A stretch of 64,000 bases of DNA from Viscum album (taxonomy: Eukaryota > Streptophyta > Magnoliopsida > Santalales > Viscaceae): NCBI GenBank assembly GCA_963277665.1, contig OY728158.1:596030818-596094817 (forward strand), written 5' to 3'. This document shows positions 37,201 through 50,179 of this stretch, piece by piece. The position numbers and the translations under genes were made by a program. The notes below the pieces were generated by a model. That model was given only the letters and a program-made list of their open reading frames with translations. It was not told where the DNA came from and made no database searches. How positions within the stretch are numbered: position 1 is the first letter of the stretch; every line of letters begins with the position of its first letter.

Positions 37201-40200
37201 TAATAGAGGATGATATTTGGTTTCCCACTGGTTATAAATAAGATGGAATAAGTATAAACTCTTATGGAGAACCTACTACCCATTACACAATATAGAATCT
37301 ACTCCATAGTTTTAACATGATGAAAATAGTGGAAACTATTTTTCTTCAAGAAGATATAGAGGATGATCCTTATATTATCCTTCCACCCCTAACATGAAAT
37401 CAATTTTTTCACAAAATAGGGTTGTAAACATCTTTTAAATAATAAGGGTGTATCAATAAAAAATATTGATAAAGAGCTAGGTAAGAAACTGAATTTGGTG
37501 GTTCCTATCACAAAAACAAAACCCCCATTCAGATTGATGGTGATAAACTATAATATAAAGCTATATATTGTCAAAATGAAGTACCCATTGTCATGTTAAC
37601 CCAATATTTTATATTCCCTGCATCTTTTTATTTTATTTTTTCCCAATAAATTCTCTATTATTTTATTTTTATTATATTTTTAATAAATACAGCCCTTAAA
37701 ATAATTTCTATTATTTTCACTAGAGAATAACCATATAGTATCATTATTTATCATTTATTCACTATCCAACACCTTTGAGCATTCATAAACATAAATAAGG
37801 GTGGTAATATGTATGTATGGGGCGGTATTATTAGTTTTTTAGGATTATGTGCTTATTTATTTAGGTGTTTTTAGTGAGTCTTTGAGTGTAAGTGAATATC
37901 ATAGTCAAATTAAATCATTATTATTATTTTTTGGAAAAAATATTTATAGGAACATATAAGGATTTATATGATTAGTGATATATATTTTTTTCCTTGATTT
38001 TCAAATTTATAATTTATTAAACATTGATCAACAATGACGCTCTTGTGTAAAAGTATTATCCAATTCCACTCACTAACCTGAAAGTTTTCTATACCTTTTG
38101 GAAAAATTATTATATATCTATTTTTATATAGAGTATTGAGTAATATTATATCATTTTTAACATTATGTAATTCTATTTTAAAGCTATAAAATTTCATTAT
38201 TAGTATCAAATAAATGATCTATTGTTTGTAATCTATTATTATAATTCAAGACCAACATTATATTTATCCCTATTTTAAGCCTTTAGAAACCTTGAAATTT
38301 CTTATCGGTTAAGTCACAATAAGAACTATATATTTCCATTACTACATTAAGATTATGTACATCACATGAATATGATCTATTCTAAGGGTGTGAGAAAGCC
38401 TTTCCATGTAATCTATTTTGAATAAGTCTTCTGATATAGAAATTGTGAAGAATGAGTCTATTTAGTTTATGGTAAAAAAATTCACAATCTAAAATGTGAT
38501 TATAAAATACATGTTTTACTCTTGTAATCCAAATAAAATAATATTTTAAAATATATTCATATATAAAATGTAAAAGTTAAAAAAATATACATGGAAATAA
38601 GAGGATTATAATTCATTATTTCTCATTGTATTGACTTGAAAACTTTATGAATAATTATAAAATAGTTTGGATGGGTGATATTATTTATGGAGAAGATATT
38701 AAGAAGACAATTAAAAATTTTAAATTCTATATCATGCATTTTAAATTAAATAGAAACCACTAATTTGGACTTTTATTTTCAACATTATTACCTACTTTTT
38801 TACCCTTAGAAAAAACCGTGTCACATTACTCATGATTTAAACATACATTTAATTATATTAGTAAAGAAATTAAGAGGAAAAATCCTTTATAAATCTAACA
38901 TGCACTTAGATAGATAAAATCCTTGTATGTATTTCCTTGAGAGAAGAGTGATAAATTTACAGTAATCTGGGTACAAAATGTGTAGGGGTGGAATATGATA
39001 TTAAAAGGAAATTTTAGAATCATAATTTAATTGGGAAGTAATATTTATATATAATGTATGGTACATTAATACATTTGATAACATAGATGTGTTGGTATGA
39101 ATTAATTGTGGTTTTTTTATCTTGGTATATGGTTTTTTCCTTGAGTGAAAAAATTAAATGAGGGGGAGTTATTAAAACTATAATCCCTAATTGTAGTGGA
39201 AGATCCCTTGGTGGTAAGACCACTCATAATTTATTCTTAATTTATGTCTAATAATTTTTGTAAATGATTAAAACATAATATTCAATTAAAACTCTATATT
39301 ACATGAATAGATTAAAACACCATACCCAAAAGATAAGGATCTGAAATGTAATGTTTAATTAATTTATGAGAAGATATAGAATTACTTCAACATGTAATTC
39401 TCTCTTCATTGATCTGCTGGCATTGATAATACGAATGTGTTTGTTCTTGGTAAATATCCATTTCTGGGAGTGACCACCCCACGTAGGAGTAAAATACTTA
39501 ATGGCTTGGGGTGGGACTATTGTTCATGTTGTTCATCATTAGAGTTGTTTATGATTTTGAATTGGTTGATTGGTGTAATTTACATTCTTTACTAATTTAT
39601 GAGATTATAATATTTTACCCTTGGATTAGTATATCAAAGTGGTGTCTATACATGCATCATTATAAGCAAATATATATTCACATGACATCAATATCCCATT
39701 CCATGTAGGTTTCATTTTTGACCTCCAAGTAACATGTAAAATGTATGTTGTGTGTTTTAGCAACATGATCATCTATAAACCATGTTGATGTGACTATAAA
39801 GCATGTTTTTATTATTGACCATGCATATGAGGTTTCTTTATTATGCAGTGTCTTACCATTTTTCTAAAAATGTTTCCTATATTTATCACTTGTATAGCAT
39901 TCCATGTTATGATCTGATATGTGTTTGGTTAAATAAAGTGTCAGCATAAACATAAATGGTGTTTTCTTATATGGATTGATAAGGGCAATAAATTTTACCA
40001 ATAAATTTTTACATGTTTAATCCATGGACAATTAGTCTCCTAGGATGAAACATGTATGGTTGTGATTAAATGAATTACTAATTGAAACATATAATGTGTT
40101 TGTGCCCTTATAATTTGGTAAGGGTAATCCATATAATAAAACCATTACATAATAATTTATTATATTCTAAAATAAAATCCAAAACCGGGTTACACTTACA

Positions 40201-41340
40201 TGAATGCATATATTAATTTATAAGGCCAATTAATTCTATAACTTAAAATGGAGATTTATCTAACTAAACCATAGTGCATATATATTAATGACGAAATTTA
40301 TTTCTTATTAGTAATTTTTTTCATATATGAAAGCTTGTACCTTTATTAATAGGGAATTATGAATCAAATAACTAAATTTATAAATCTGAAACTAGAAAAA
40401 AGTAGGTCAATTGGGGCATATTTCATATGAGATAACCGTATTAAGGGTGTTTTGAAATTTTGATAATATTCATGTTATAGGTTTCACTTGACTAAATCCT
40501 TATTAGCTTGATGGGACCCCCAAAGGTCACCTTTATCTTTTGTACGATATAGTTCTTTACCCATGTAGATATAATTATGCTATATAAAAGGTTATTTAAA
40601 GTTTCAGAATCCCCTTATATGGGTTACATATAAATGTATTGTGACATCTTACTAAATTGACTCCATTTAATTAATAAGAACTAGTTACCTACTTTTTAGT
40701 TGAACTTATTATGTTATTTGGATAATTAAAATTCTAATTAAAACCAAAAGTCGTTTTCCTCTATAGATTAGAATTGATATTTTCTGTAACTAAAACCAAT
40801 TGTTATAACCTTTTAGGTAAATAAAATGCCTAAAAGAAATTTATGAGATAAAATTCCTATTTGTGATAGGATATTAGCTAAATAAATATTCTTAAAAGAA
40901 ATTTTGATATTACTTTCCCATTTTGCACATATCATTAGATAAATAAAATACAAAAAACCATTACATTATAATTGGTACTTAATTACCATAAATGTAGTTT
41001 ATTTAAATGAATTAAATACAACCATAAAGTGGCATTCCTAGTTTTGATCCTCATGTATGGGTAGTTTAAATTTTTCTCTGAGTTCTGCCTTAGATGGTAA
41101 CTTGCATGTTTCTAATAAATATCTATTGAACATTTCTTATATGATGATATTAGTGGTTTTTTCAGTAATCCCAATGACCTTTTCTCTATGACCAAAATAT
41201 AAGATCAAAATTTCTTTTTTAGTATAAGGGTATTTTAGTGGAAGTGTTACCCTTAGAATTTGTAATCATTTAAAAATTCCATGATGATTTTATATATTTT
41301 ATGTTCCATTATGGTGTTATTTTCTGGAGTAGGAATCTTA
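34241..41340. other. unassigned AT-rich repeat debris
   Basis: Seven kilobases without a recognisable gene. Open frames of 60-84 codons on both strands (for example 34799-35053 minus, 37964-38209 minus) have hydrophobic, AT-driven composition and no family signature. Between 36.73 and 37.60 kb the plus strand has a faintly protein-like texture (for example DISEEIEVWYLIFHTEEHSD, later LVVPITKTKPPFRLMVINY), but I cannot assign it to any transposon or virus family. Confidence 0.4.
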
Positions 41341-41469
41341 GATCAAAAATGACACAGGGGTTGGAGGAGTGGTCGTGTGATAAACTGACCCCTTTTGAGG
41401 TGTCATCATCATAAAATTGTTTGATTTCAATGAGTTATACATTCATAGAAAAAGATTCAGCCACCTGTA

Positions 41470-41483
41470 AGATCACGTGATCT
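41470..41483. promoter_or_regulatory. 14-bp perfect palindrome with G-box core
   Basis: AGATCACGTGATCT is a perfect palindrome centred on CACGTG, the binding core for plant bZIP and bHLH factors. No gene is nearby, so a role is doubtful. Confidence 0.4.
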
Positions 41484-42389
41484 ATTCCCCTTTTAGAGAT
41501 GTATGGTGTCAGTTGAAAAAAATTAAAGTATGATAAACAAGAGAGTTTCACAATTTTAAAATCTTAGTGTAGTACACATTGATATATGTGGTTACCATAG
41601 AGTTAATAAAAAAATTTCCATGAACCCCATGAGTTTTATGGAAGTAATTTAAGCCTTGATCTATTATTCTTCGATCATAGGTCATTTATAAGGTTGAGTG
41701 AGTTGAACATTAAAGGAAATCTGAATTGTCCCAATGTTTGAGATGATGTTGTAAAAGGATTGGGCATCATAACCCCCCAATCATGTTTATTTTGATTTTA
41801 TTCATAGTTCTATGATACATGTGGATGTAACTATGATAGAGAGTCACACATATATATGAATTTGAATCTGATCTAGCATGATTTGAAGTGGCAGGTTTTC
41901 CTCTATTTTTAATTTTTTTCTTGGTAACAACATGTTGGCCATGTCCACGACCCACGATGAGTTGTCAATGGAATGTGTGCCATTAGATAATGAGGAATAT
42001 GACACTACAATGGTGGGGATAATCACATAGAATTGGTTTTAGGGTATCAATTATAGTAGAGGGAATGAAATAATATATGACCAGTTGGAAATAGTCATCA
42101 CTATTTTTAATTCCCATAGGAAAAGTGAGTTTCAAAATATGTCACTGCTTGCGAGGATGAATGATGATGATATGGTTAGTAGTGTATGTAACATTTGAAA
42201 ACACAATTAATAATGGATGGAATTCAGTGGTTTTTCATTGTTGAGAACATGATTCCTCAGGTGTTAAAGGTATCACAATCAATTATTGATGACACATCGA
42301 TAATTATAAACTAACTATTTTAATAGAAATTAACCATAAGTGGTGTGTCTATTATTCCCCATGTGTAGTAGAATATATTAGAAACCATT
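41484..42389. other. unassigned, possibly upstream part of a Ty3/gypsy pol
   Basis: No clear domain. It precedes the RT-like trace at 42390 on the same strand and may be its decayed N-terminal part. Confidence 0.3.
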
Positions 42390-42545
42390 TGGGGTAATTC
42401 ATCTTAGATACGATGGAAGTTTCTCTTGTCTTGTGGGTAATTTTGGATAACCTCTTAGTGTACTCTAAGCTTATAAATTATCATCCCACCATCTTGACAT
42501 TGTTCAAGGTACCCTAAGAGAGCATCAATTATACACAGAGATAAA
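42390..42545 (+). pseudogene. possible Ty3/gypsy reverse transcriptase trace
   Basis: A plus frame reads LVLWVILDNLLVYSKLINYH, then LTLFKVP*ESINYTQR. This fits FIDDILVYSKT.EEH...L..L...LRE.KLY at the RT catalytic block and what follows, with the second Asp changed to Asn. Flanking RT motifs are not convincing, so a chance resemblance remains possible. Confidence 0.45.
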
Positions 42546-45455
42546 GAATGAATTTAAGTGATTTCTTAACTCAATAAATAGAATCATTTATAGTTTCACT
42601 TTGGTAGAATAGTTAATATTAGAGTCATAGCTGTCCTTGCTAATTCTGGGATTCCCATGTAGAAATTATTTGGATGAACTCATGGAAAGAATCAGACTCT
42701 TTGACTTAATCTTCAGGTGAGGTAACTTCATTGGTATTTTTTTGTGTTCTTGATATGTGGATGTATATACTATGTACTAATATCTTAGTAGAACACAATG
42801 AAGTATATACCACCTTGAATGGGATCCTTGAAATCTAGTAGATGATTACAGGGTTAACATAAACTTGTAGAAGGACCTATTTTATTTTAATTAGAGTGTG
42901 TTGAGTCAAGGGTGTTGGGTCAGGTATAAAACAACATTCAAGCTATGTCACAACAATATAAATGAATTTTTTGACTAGAGCATCACCGAAAGTTGGTTGT
43001 GGGATTCAGTGAGCATTCTCAAAGAAATTCTAAGTGCCTTATATAAAAGGCATAAAGATTGAGTTTTAATGCATCAACTTCTAAAGCCAATCATTTTCAA
43101 GATAGTAAAATTATGGTACCATGTCATTATTTTCCTTTTTCACTTAATGAGATCAGTGAGGAGTCACATTAGGTAAATCATTAGAAATAAATTAGTGTAG
43201 GTAAAGGTAGAACAAGGCTTATTTACTAAAATTCATCATGACCAGACTAATTTTGGTCGATTGGAAATTAATTGTTTTACTAGTTTAAAATTATTCAAGG
43301 AGAACTGTTAGAATGAAAATGGAGTGATTATATATTTAATTCCAATGGTGGAAGTAACATGGCTCAATGCTGACCATTTAAGTCATAATTATAGGGGAAA
43401 AGACAATGGTTTGATTGAATAAAGATATGACAATGTGAACATGGATCAGATTAGACAGGCTCAAGTAAGTACCATGTTGATGTTCAATTTTGATTATGAG
43501 TGTTAGCTCTAGTTTAAATGAATTATGTACCATATGCTTAATGATGATGTTAGAAGGTGCGTTGGGAATTTCAAATGCATTGAAAATATTTTAGTAAAAG
43601 TTTTGTGACCTAGGTAGGTTGTCTTATGATTAATTGTTTTCCAAAAGTCATCTCGAAGATCTTAAGTTTTCTGGTGGGGAGGTTATAGAATCCAAGGTTT
43701 TGAATTGTGGAAAAATTTCTTAATGAATTTACAATATTCAATTTTTATGGGTTTTTTATGAACTTTTTGAATCATAATAAGGTTCCAATGGTCTGAAAAT
43801 CCATAAATGATGTTTTAAGACACTTGTTCTGATTCTATGGAATTATTGGGGTTTGAATGAACACTAGTGGTTTTAAAATCATGTCACAATTATAAAAACT
43901 GATATTATTGGACATTCAAATCTTGAATTCAATTCACGATGTGAGGGGTTTCATGGCATGTGGCTCGCAAATATAAGACATTAAATCATCGGGTCTTACC
44001 TCGAGGAATTTATGATGTTTATATAATTCAGGTTTTATATTTGGTTAATGATGTGAAACTAATTCACGTCATTAATCATGAGGTCTAGCTTTTAAAAAAA
44101 TGTCACCAGGGGCTTGAAAGCTTATTTTTTTATCGTCAGGAAGATAGTAGGGTGAGTAAGGGAACTTGATCATAACTTTAGTCACCCTATAGTTCACCAA
44201 ACACAGAAATATTGGGTGTGATTAGATAGTGTTAGAGGGTACGTAATTCTTACACATGTAATCTGTATTATAATTAATCCATTATTTATGATTTTGAATG
44301 TTTTGGCTTAGTATTCTTCATCAGTACCAATAGATCATGGTGGAATCAAATTTTTCAGATGGGGTTTTTACTCTTTATAAGAAGAGGATGTCATGAGAGG
44401 CTGTGTCCACTTCACCACATGATGATTTTTGGTGGTATGTATCTATGGTTAATTTATAAATCTTTAAATATTTAATTAAAATTTTTGAGATTTTTTTGAC
44501 ACCATTTTTATATTTTCCAAGGAATAGAGTCTAGGGTACCCGATATACCTTTTGCAAGTGCACATATTTCCATTGAGCGATAGGATTCTGGTTATATATT
44601 TCAGATTATACCTTTTTTATTTTCTTTTTATATTAACATTTTAATATTACAATTCATGTTATTAGTCTATACATGATGTTTCCAGTGTTAGATAAGAATT
44701 ATAATCCAATTCAAACTTTATTGGACATTAGTGAGCATGGAAGGAGTTTCCAAGAGGTTTTTATTTTTAGTTTAATGATTTATTAAGGTAGGTTTTCTAT
44801 TTCATTTTAATTTAATTATGTCTTTTTTCTAAATTATATTATGGTCTACACAATATAATTTCTATGTGTTTCTCTATAAGTATGAAATTAATTATTTGCT
44901 ACCAAATTTCTTAAACTAAATAACTATTGTACATTCAATTGCAATGTTGGAGGTGGATCACCTCAACCAGAGCCACCCCTTGTGTGTATTTCTTATATGA
45001 CCATGTACAGTATGGATTTTTGGAATTTGAACAACCCTTCTATGGTATTTCTTTAAATTATAAAAATTATAATCATTTATTACACATTATCACCTTTTTA
45101 GAAGTGACTAAAAACCCTATTGTTAGGGATAATTAACTTGAATTAATGAAATTGAAATGATATGATCACCTCTATTTAGAAATAAAACAAATTATGAGGT
45201 GTGTTGTATTCTTTAATAAAAAGGGTAAATTTTATGGGATATTAGAAATGATGAATGGGAATGGACCACTTTATTTATACTTGAATTATGAGATGGAATT
45301 TATATTATCACATGGACCTCTTTATTCTTCACACCTGAATTTTGATATAGTATAATCATATATATAGCATTTTTACTAACATGGAATTATTTAAATTTTA
45401 AATTTAAATGATTAAATGAATTATGTTATGACTCGTATAATAATTAGGTTCCTAT
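42546..45455. other. unassigned repeat debris
   Basis: The stretch is somewhat less AT-rich than its surroundings with no clear domain. If 42390-42545 is a true RT trace, RNase H and integrase would be expected here on the plus strand, but I could not identify their motifs. About 44.4-44.7 kb has no protein texture. Confidence 0.35.
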
Positions 45456-45925
45456 TTCAAAAATTATTTGGATAGGATCATAGAATACTATAGATTATAT
45501 GTAGAATAAATACTACTATTTTCCTCATTTCCAAATACTATGGATGGGCTCATAGGTTACTTCAATTATGTTCCACCTTGAGAGATGATTGGGATTTACT
45601 TTCACAGAACTCCTTGGATGATCTCATAGCCTAGACGATGTCCCTTACACCTTGAGGGACACTTGTTTTTCCTTTTTATGAAACACATTGGATGGACTCA
45701 TATGATAGATGTTTTTCTCTTGATCTTGGTGATACTTGGGTTTCCTTTTCATGAATATACATGGATAGGAACAAAGGGAAATTAGAGGCTATGAGCGATG
45801 CATGGGTTTACTCTTTTTGAGACACCATGGATGGGATCATATAATAAATAGAATGACATTATTCCAAGGGCGGTACTTGGGTTTCCTCTTTACAGAACAC
45901 CTTGGATGGGATCATAGGATAATTA
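45456..45925 (+). repeat. tandem array, about 7 units of ~73 bp
   Basis: The motif ggatgggatcat recurs at 45470, 45542, 45616, 45690, 45763, 45829 and 45904, spacings 72, 74, 74, 73, 66 and 75. In the better units it is preceded by acttgggtttcctctttaca and gaacaccttg. Units differ by many substitutions, so the array is old. It is non-coding, and may be a minisatellite grown inside an LTR. Confidence 0.8.
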
Positions 45926-46849
45926 ACTTATATCATTATTTTTAATTTTATATGACTAGTGGTATATCCTTATGATGATTAATATACCATGAATCCTTTG
46001 ATATATACCTTGGTTCTTTGTCAAACTAATGGTCTTATGTTCAGAAACATGTGACTACTATGAAAATTCTTATGGTTCAGAGACAGTCATCATACATGGA
46101 TTCCATGGTCTAACAAAGTTTCTATATAACTGTTATACTTTTATCACCAGGGACATGTTCCCCGATAAGGATGTATTGGATAATTTCCATAATTAAATAA
46201 ATTACTCTTATGCTACTATTATGTGGATACCTTAGACCTCCACCATGTGTCCTCATCAATGCATGTATATCTATCCATATATCTATTTACATATATAGTT
46301 ATATATAAAAGATGGTATGTTCATAGATATTCTGGCTTAGATTTAAGTAGGCATGATTATTCGAGATTCCTTGGGGAACTTGAGCTGAATCATTTATAAT
46401 TATTCATTTACTGATTTGTCCATCATACATGAACACTGCTTTATTTTATACTTATAAACCGGATTTTATTGGACACCATTGGTGGTGGTTTACTATGTTT
46501 ATCTCAAATGATTTTGCGGCCATTATTGCACTACAGTACCCAAACAAACCTCATGGTTTTTGGTTCGGGAGCATGGATTGTTCTTGTTCTATTGTATTTT
46601 AACATGGGATCATAGCAGAACAAGACTAAATCAAAGATCTGGGTTCTTATTGATATATCCTTTGAATATATTTTCTTTATTTTATATCACTTATGTATTA
46701 CCTGCTATATGTATACTACTTAAATATTGTAGATCTATAAGGACATTTATGGTTGTCTATTTGGCATTTTATACATTATCAGTTATTATTATCTTTTGTA
46801 GACATTAATTTATATGACTTAGACTATTAATTATTTAGTTATATTTTAT
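45926..46849. other. unassigned, no gene seen
   Basis: AT-rich with one 82-codon open frame (46560-46808) of hydrophobic, Ile/Leu/Tyr-rich composition, probably accidental. The string ggatcatagcagaac near 46610 recurs as tgatcatagcagaacc near 51663, hinting at a shared repeat. Confidence 0.4.
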
Positions 46850-47012
46850 ACCAATGTGATACTCTAAACTTGAGGGTATAGTCTCCCCACCATACCAATA
46901 TTGGACCCTCACTACTAGTCAGTAGCCTCTTTTGTACAGGGATACACACCTGCGACCTTCTGACTGACTCTCTCAGGGCATCGTTTTAGTGGCTCATGCG
47001 TCGGGTCAACAC
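46850..47012 (-). mobile_element. tRNA-derived SINE-like element
   Basis: On the minus strand the order is an A-box-like TGAGCCACTAAAACGA (46982-46997), about 35 bp further a B-box-like AGGTGTGTATCC (about 46939-46950; consensus GGTTCGANNCC), then a unique 3' region ending in ggtggggagactataccctc and tttagagtatca. Total length is about 160 bp, typical of plant SINEs. The 3' module recurs at 1165-1262. The stretch is visibly richer in G and C than its surroundings. A target duplication and a tail are not clear. Confidence 0.55.
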
Positions 47013-48479
47013 ACACAATCCATTTCCAAAACTAATAATTTCTAGTTTACCTCATTTCCAATAATAAAATTAATATTTTCATTAATCACTTGAAATGTGA
47101 AACACATTAAAAATATAATAAATATAATTTATACCATTTCCAATCCAATTATTAAACTCAGTATTCTTTTCTTCAATGATAGTAAGTGATCATAAAATAA
47201 TGAATATTTAATAAATAAAAGTCATTGCATTATTTAATGATAAATATAATAAATATGATATTAACCAAACAAGAAAATAAATATTTGTTATTATTATTTC
47301 ACTCACTTATTATTTTGAAAATGTTTCAATTAAATTATGGAAATCAACCAAACCATAATAAATATTATTTATTCTAACTTATCAAATTTTATACTTGAAT
47401 TTTACTAAGATTTTAAATACACATAGTTAGTGACCCTTTAAGACTATTTATTTGAATAATTAGGCATAACTGACTAAATACCAAGGTTAGAATATATTAA
47501 CACTCCAAGCCACCCATAGATAAATTAGATATTTCTACAATGACATTCAACTTCATACGAATTCTTGACATGTAAAATATTTTTTTCATGATATAGAAAA
47601 TAAAATGGTTTCATGCCGTTGTCATCAACCTTTATACTCGATGTCTCTTTTATTAAATTTCCAAAACTGGACCCCCAATGGAACACCATATCCCTGGATT
47701 TATGTAATAATTTACATTCCCAACAAAGGGCTTTATATATCAACTTCCTTTAAGGGATAATAGGAATAAATAATTTATCACATTATATATTAAGGAAATA
47801 TAACTTTCGATGCACCCAATGTATCCTACCTCATGACGAATATATAAAATTATAGATTTTATTGGTACATAAAAGTGTGAGTACTGATATCCATTAATTA
47901 TGATCTTTAAAATTAAGTATGTATAAACAAATATGTATATATGGACATCCAATGACATATTAAAATGTGGATTTTTGATTAATGGGTATATTATCATAAC
48001 CTCATATCTTGAATATTAACATGGTGAAACACCATGAGAAGGTGTATTAATATATTATGAGTCTCCATACCTTGATATAATGTATTATCTACATCCTATC
48101 AGATAATATCAACCATCCATATAAGATATGGTTAAAAATAATGATTTGAAACCTATAGTTTCTCATCATAGAGGGAATCTTCTATGACCTTTCAGCGCTA
48201 CATAAATTCTTAGGACATTATTACTTATAAGAGGAATAAAAATAAATAATCATGATTTGATAAGAAACTTCATTTATCATGTAAACATATAATCAAGTAC
48301 TAAGAAATTTGGTTCAAGGGAACTAATTAAAATAAATCCTCACTTGTAGTAGGTCCAACTAAAAATAAATTTTAGTCCACTTTCTCTCACATGATTCTCA
48401 TGATTCTATTAAGATAGATATATATTCATGGAGTCTTCACACATTTTATTCTATGGATAATTTGATCACAGTAACCTGT
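47013..48479. other. unassigned, probably 3' end of copia remnant D2
   Basis: This is where the 3' LTR of the minus-strand copia element at 48480 should lie, but I cannot fix LTR ends or find a partner copy. A 7-bp inverted repeat, CATGGTG-aaa-CACCATG, lies near 48019-48035. Open frames at 47525-47743 and 47740-47997 (minus) show no family signature. Confidence 0.4.
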
Positions 48480-49700
48480 CATTATTATGAAAAATCACTC
48501 AAGAGATGAAACATTCTAAATTATGTTTTTACATTGGTGTGACCTCATTTCCTTAGGGAGAGTTACCACTACAGTGTTATCACATTAGATTATAATAGGG
48601 TATTTACTACTAGGTGAAACACTAAAAATATAGTTATAATTCACTGTAGAATTAGTGACAACTGGATACATAGAGCTCTTATGACTCATAACTACTCTAT
48701 TGAAAAAATTATCCATACTATGATGTTATATAATTTTGATTTTTTTTTGAAATATAACATTTTCGTAACCCATAATGGCTAACTCTTTATCTTCTCTATA
48801 TACGAAAAACGTATCCTTATTTCACCTTAAATACTTAAGAATAGACTTAAAAAAATTACAATTTTGTTCACCAAGATCTGCTTAATATTTTCCTACAATA
48901 CTCAAAGAATAAGAAACATTAATACCTGTACAAAGCATGGAATACATGACGGATCCTATCATAGAATCTTATAGTATCTTAAACATTTTCTCTCTTCATC
49001 ATTGTATATGAATAAAAATTGTCATAGAAAAATGTATACCATGTGTTAGTGGAAGTAATCCACTCTTTTAGTTTTCTATATTATACCAATTCAACATTAA
49101 TTCAACGTATATACCTTGAATTAGTCCATTTGGACTATTGGATCAATCACACATGATATTGATCCCTATTATATAGGCTGATTTACCTAATTCCTTTATG
49201 GAGAAGCAATTTCTCTTCCAAGCCATAACCTATTGTATGGCTAGTATTTCATTTCAAATTAGTAATATGTCATCAACATATACTACATTGAAAATAAATT
49301 TACTCCCAATAAATATCTTGTAGGCACATGGATAAAATTAATTATTAATTAATCTATATTATTTCATGTCTTTATCAAAAAAAATACCCCATGAATTAGA
49401 TTCTTTCTTTAATCTATAAATTTATCTCTACAAATTGAATAATGTTTTGGGATATATTTGATTTAAGAAAAAAAAATTCTGGGTCATGTACACATCCTCT
49501 TGGAGGTTCCCATTAAGGAAAGTGATTTTGATATCGATTTTTCAAATCTCATAGTCATGGTAACATGCTATGATAAGAACAATTAGGATGGTTTAAACAA
49601 TTAAACTATAGAAAAGGTTTCATTAAAGTAAATTCCTTGACATTTATTAATACCTATAGAAACTAGACCTAATTTATAGGTATTTATATTGCCCTAAATT
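48480..49700 (-). pseudogene. Ty1/copia RT-RNase H remnant D2
   Basis: Minus strand, high to low: GIYFNETFSIV (about 49630), YDYEI with KIDIKITFLNG in a shifted frame (about 49550), LQEDVYMTQ (about 49490), then MIGSVMYSMLCTGINVSYSLSI (about 48960), NFFKSILKYLR, KDTFFVYREDKELAIMGYENV (about 48820-48760), and RNase H pieces CSGNSP*GNEVTPM*KHNL with HNNDRLL downstream (about 48580-48480). These follow the copia order YDETFSPVA, MDVKTAFLNG, GSIMYAMLCTRPD, ILKYLRRTKD.FLVYGG..EL.V.GY, and SGA..N.KEPRSH...KHI. The catalytic YVDD block is not recognisable. Frameshifts separate most blocks. Confidence 0.8.
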
Positions 49701-50179
49701 TACAAATTTCTCTTCAATACCCATTCAAATTTAATAGGATTTACATAAATAGGATTATCGATTAGAACCCAAGCATGGGTTTTTACATGGAGTTTGTCTC
49801 AAAATTCTCAAACTCTTTCCACCATATAGATTATAATCAATCAACTACCTCCTTTTAAGAGATACGATCAAGTTATTCATTAAATAATTATTCACTATAA
49901 TTGGTGACTAGAAAACCATATCTCTATAGTTATCTTACCTCTCTAATGCTCCTAAATAATACTTGGGTCTCAAGAAAAACTTCTTCTATCATTTATTAGA
50001 AAATCTATTCTTATACTAACTAATTTTTATCTTGACCATCAATGTAATAAAATTAAATATTTCTCCCATTATCCTACTTAGGTATGTGATGTCTCACAAG
50101 AAGAAATCATGTCCTGTAATTGGTACATTATTATCTTAAAGGTTGTGTAGATATTATCCCCTTGTTTCTTTGGTTGAGT
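49701..50179 (-). other. copia D2 segment between RT and gag (protease/integrase largely deleted)
   Basis: Only about 0.5 kb separates the gag zinc knuckle from the start of RT, whereas copia elements need well over 1 kb here for protease and integrase. No integrase motif is visible, so an internal deletion is likely. Confidence 0.5.

Noticed and set aside
36730..37600. Plus-strand protein-like texture, considered as an endogenous pararetrovirus or DNA-transposon protein
   Set aside because: I could not match any reverse transcriptase, movement protein, coat or transposase motif, and stops are frequent.
46971..47012. Possible genuine tRNA gene
   Set aside because: A-box and B-box positions fit, but acceptor and anticodon stems are not evident and the 3' part is shared with another dispersed copy, which fits a SINE better.
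48019..48035. CATGGTG-aaa-CACCATG inverted repeat as a terminator
   Set aside because: It is only 7 bp, with no T-run and no gene; inverted repeats this short are expected by chance.
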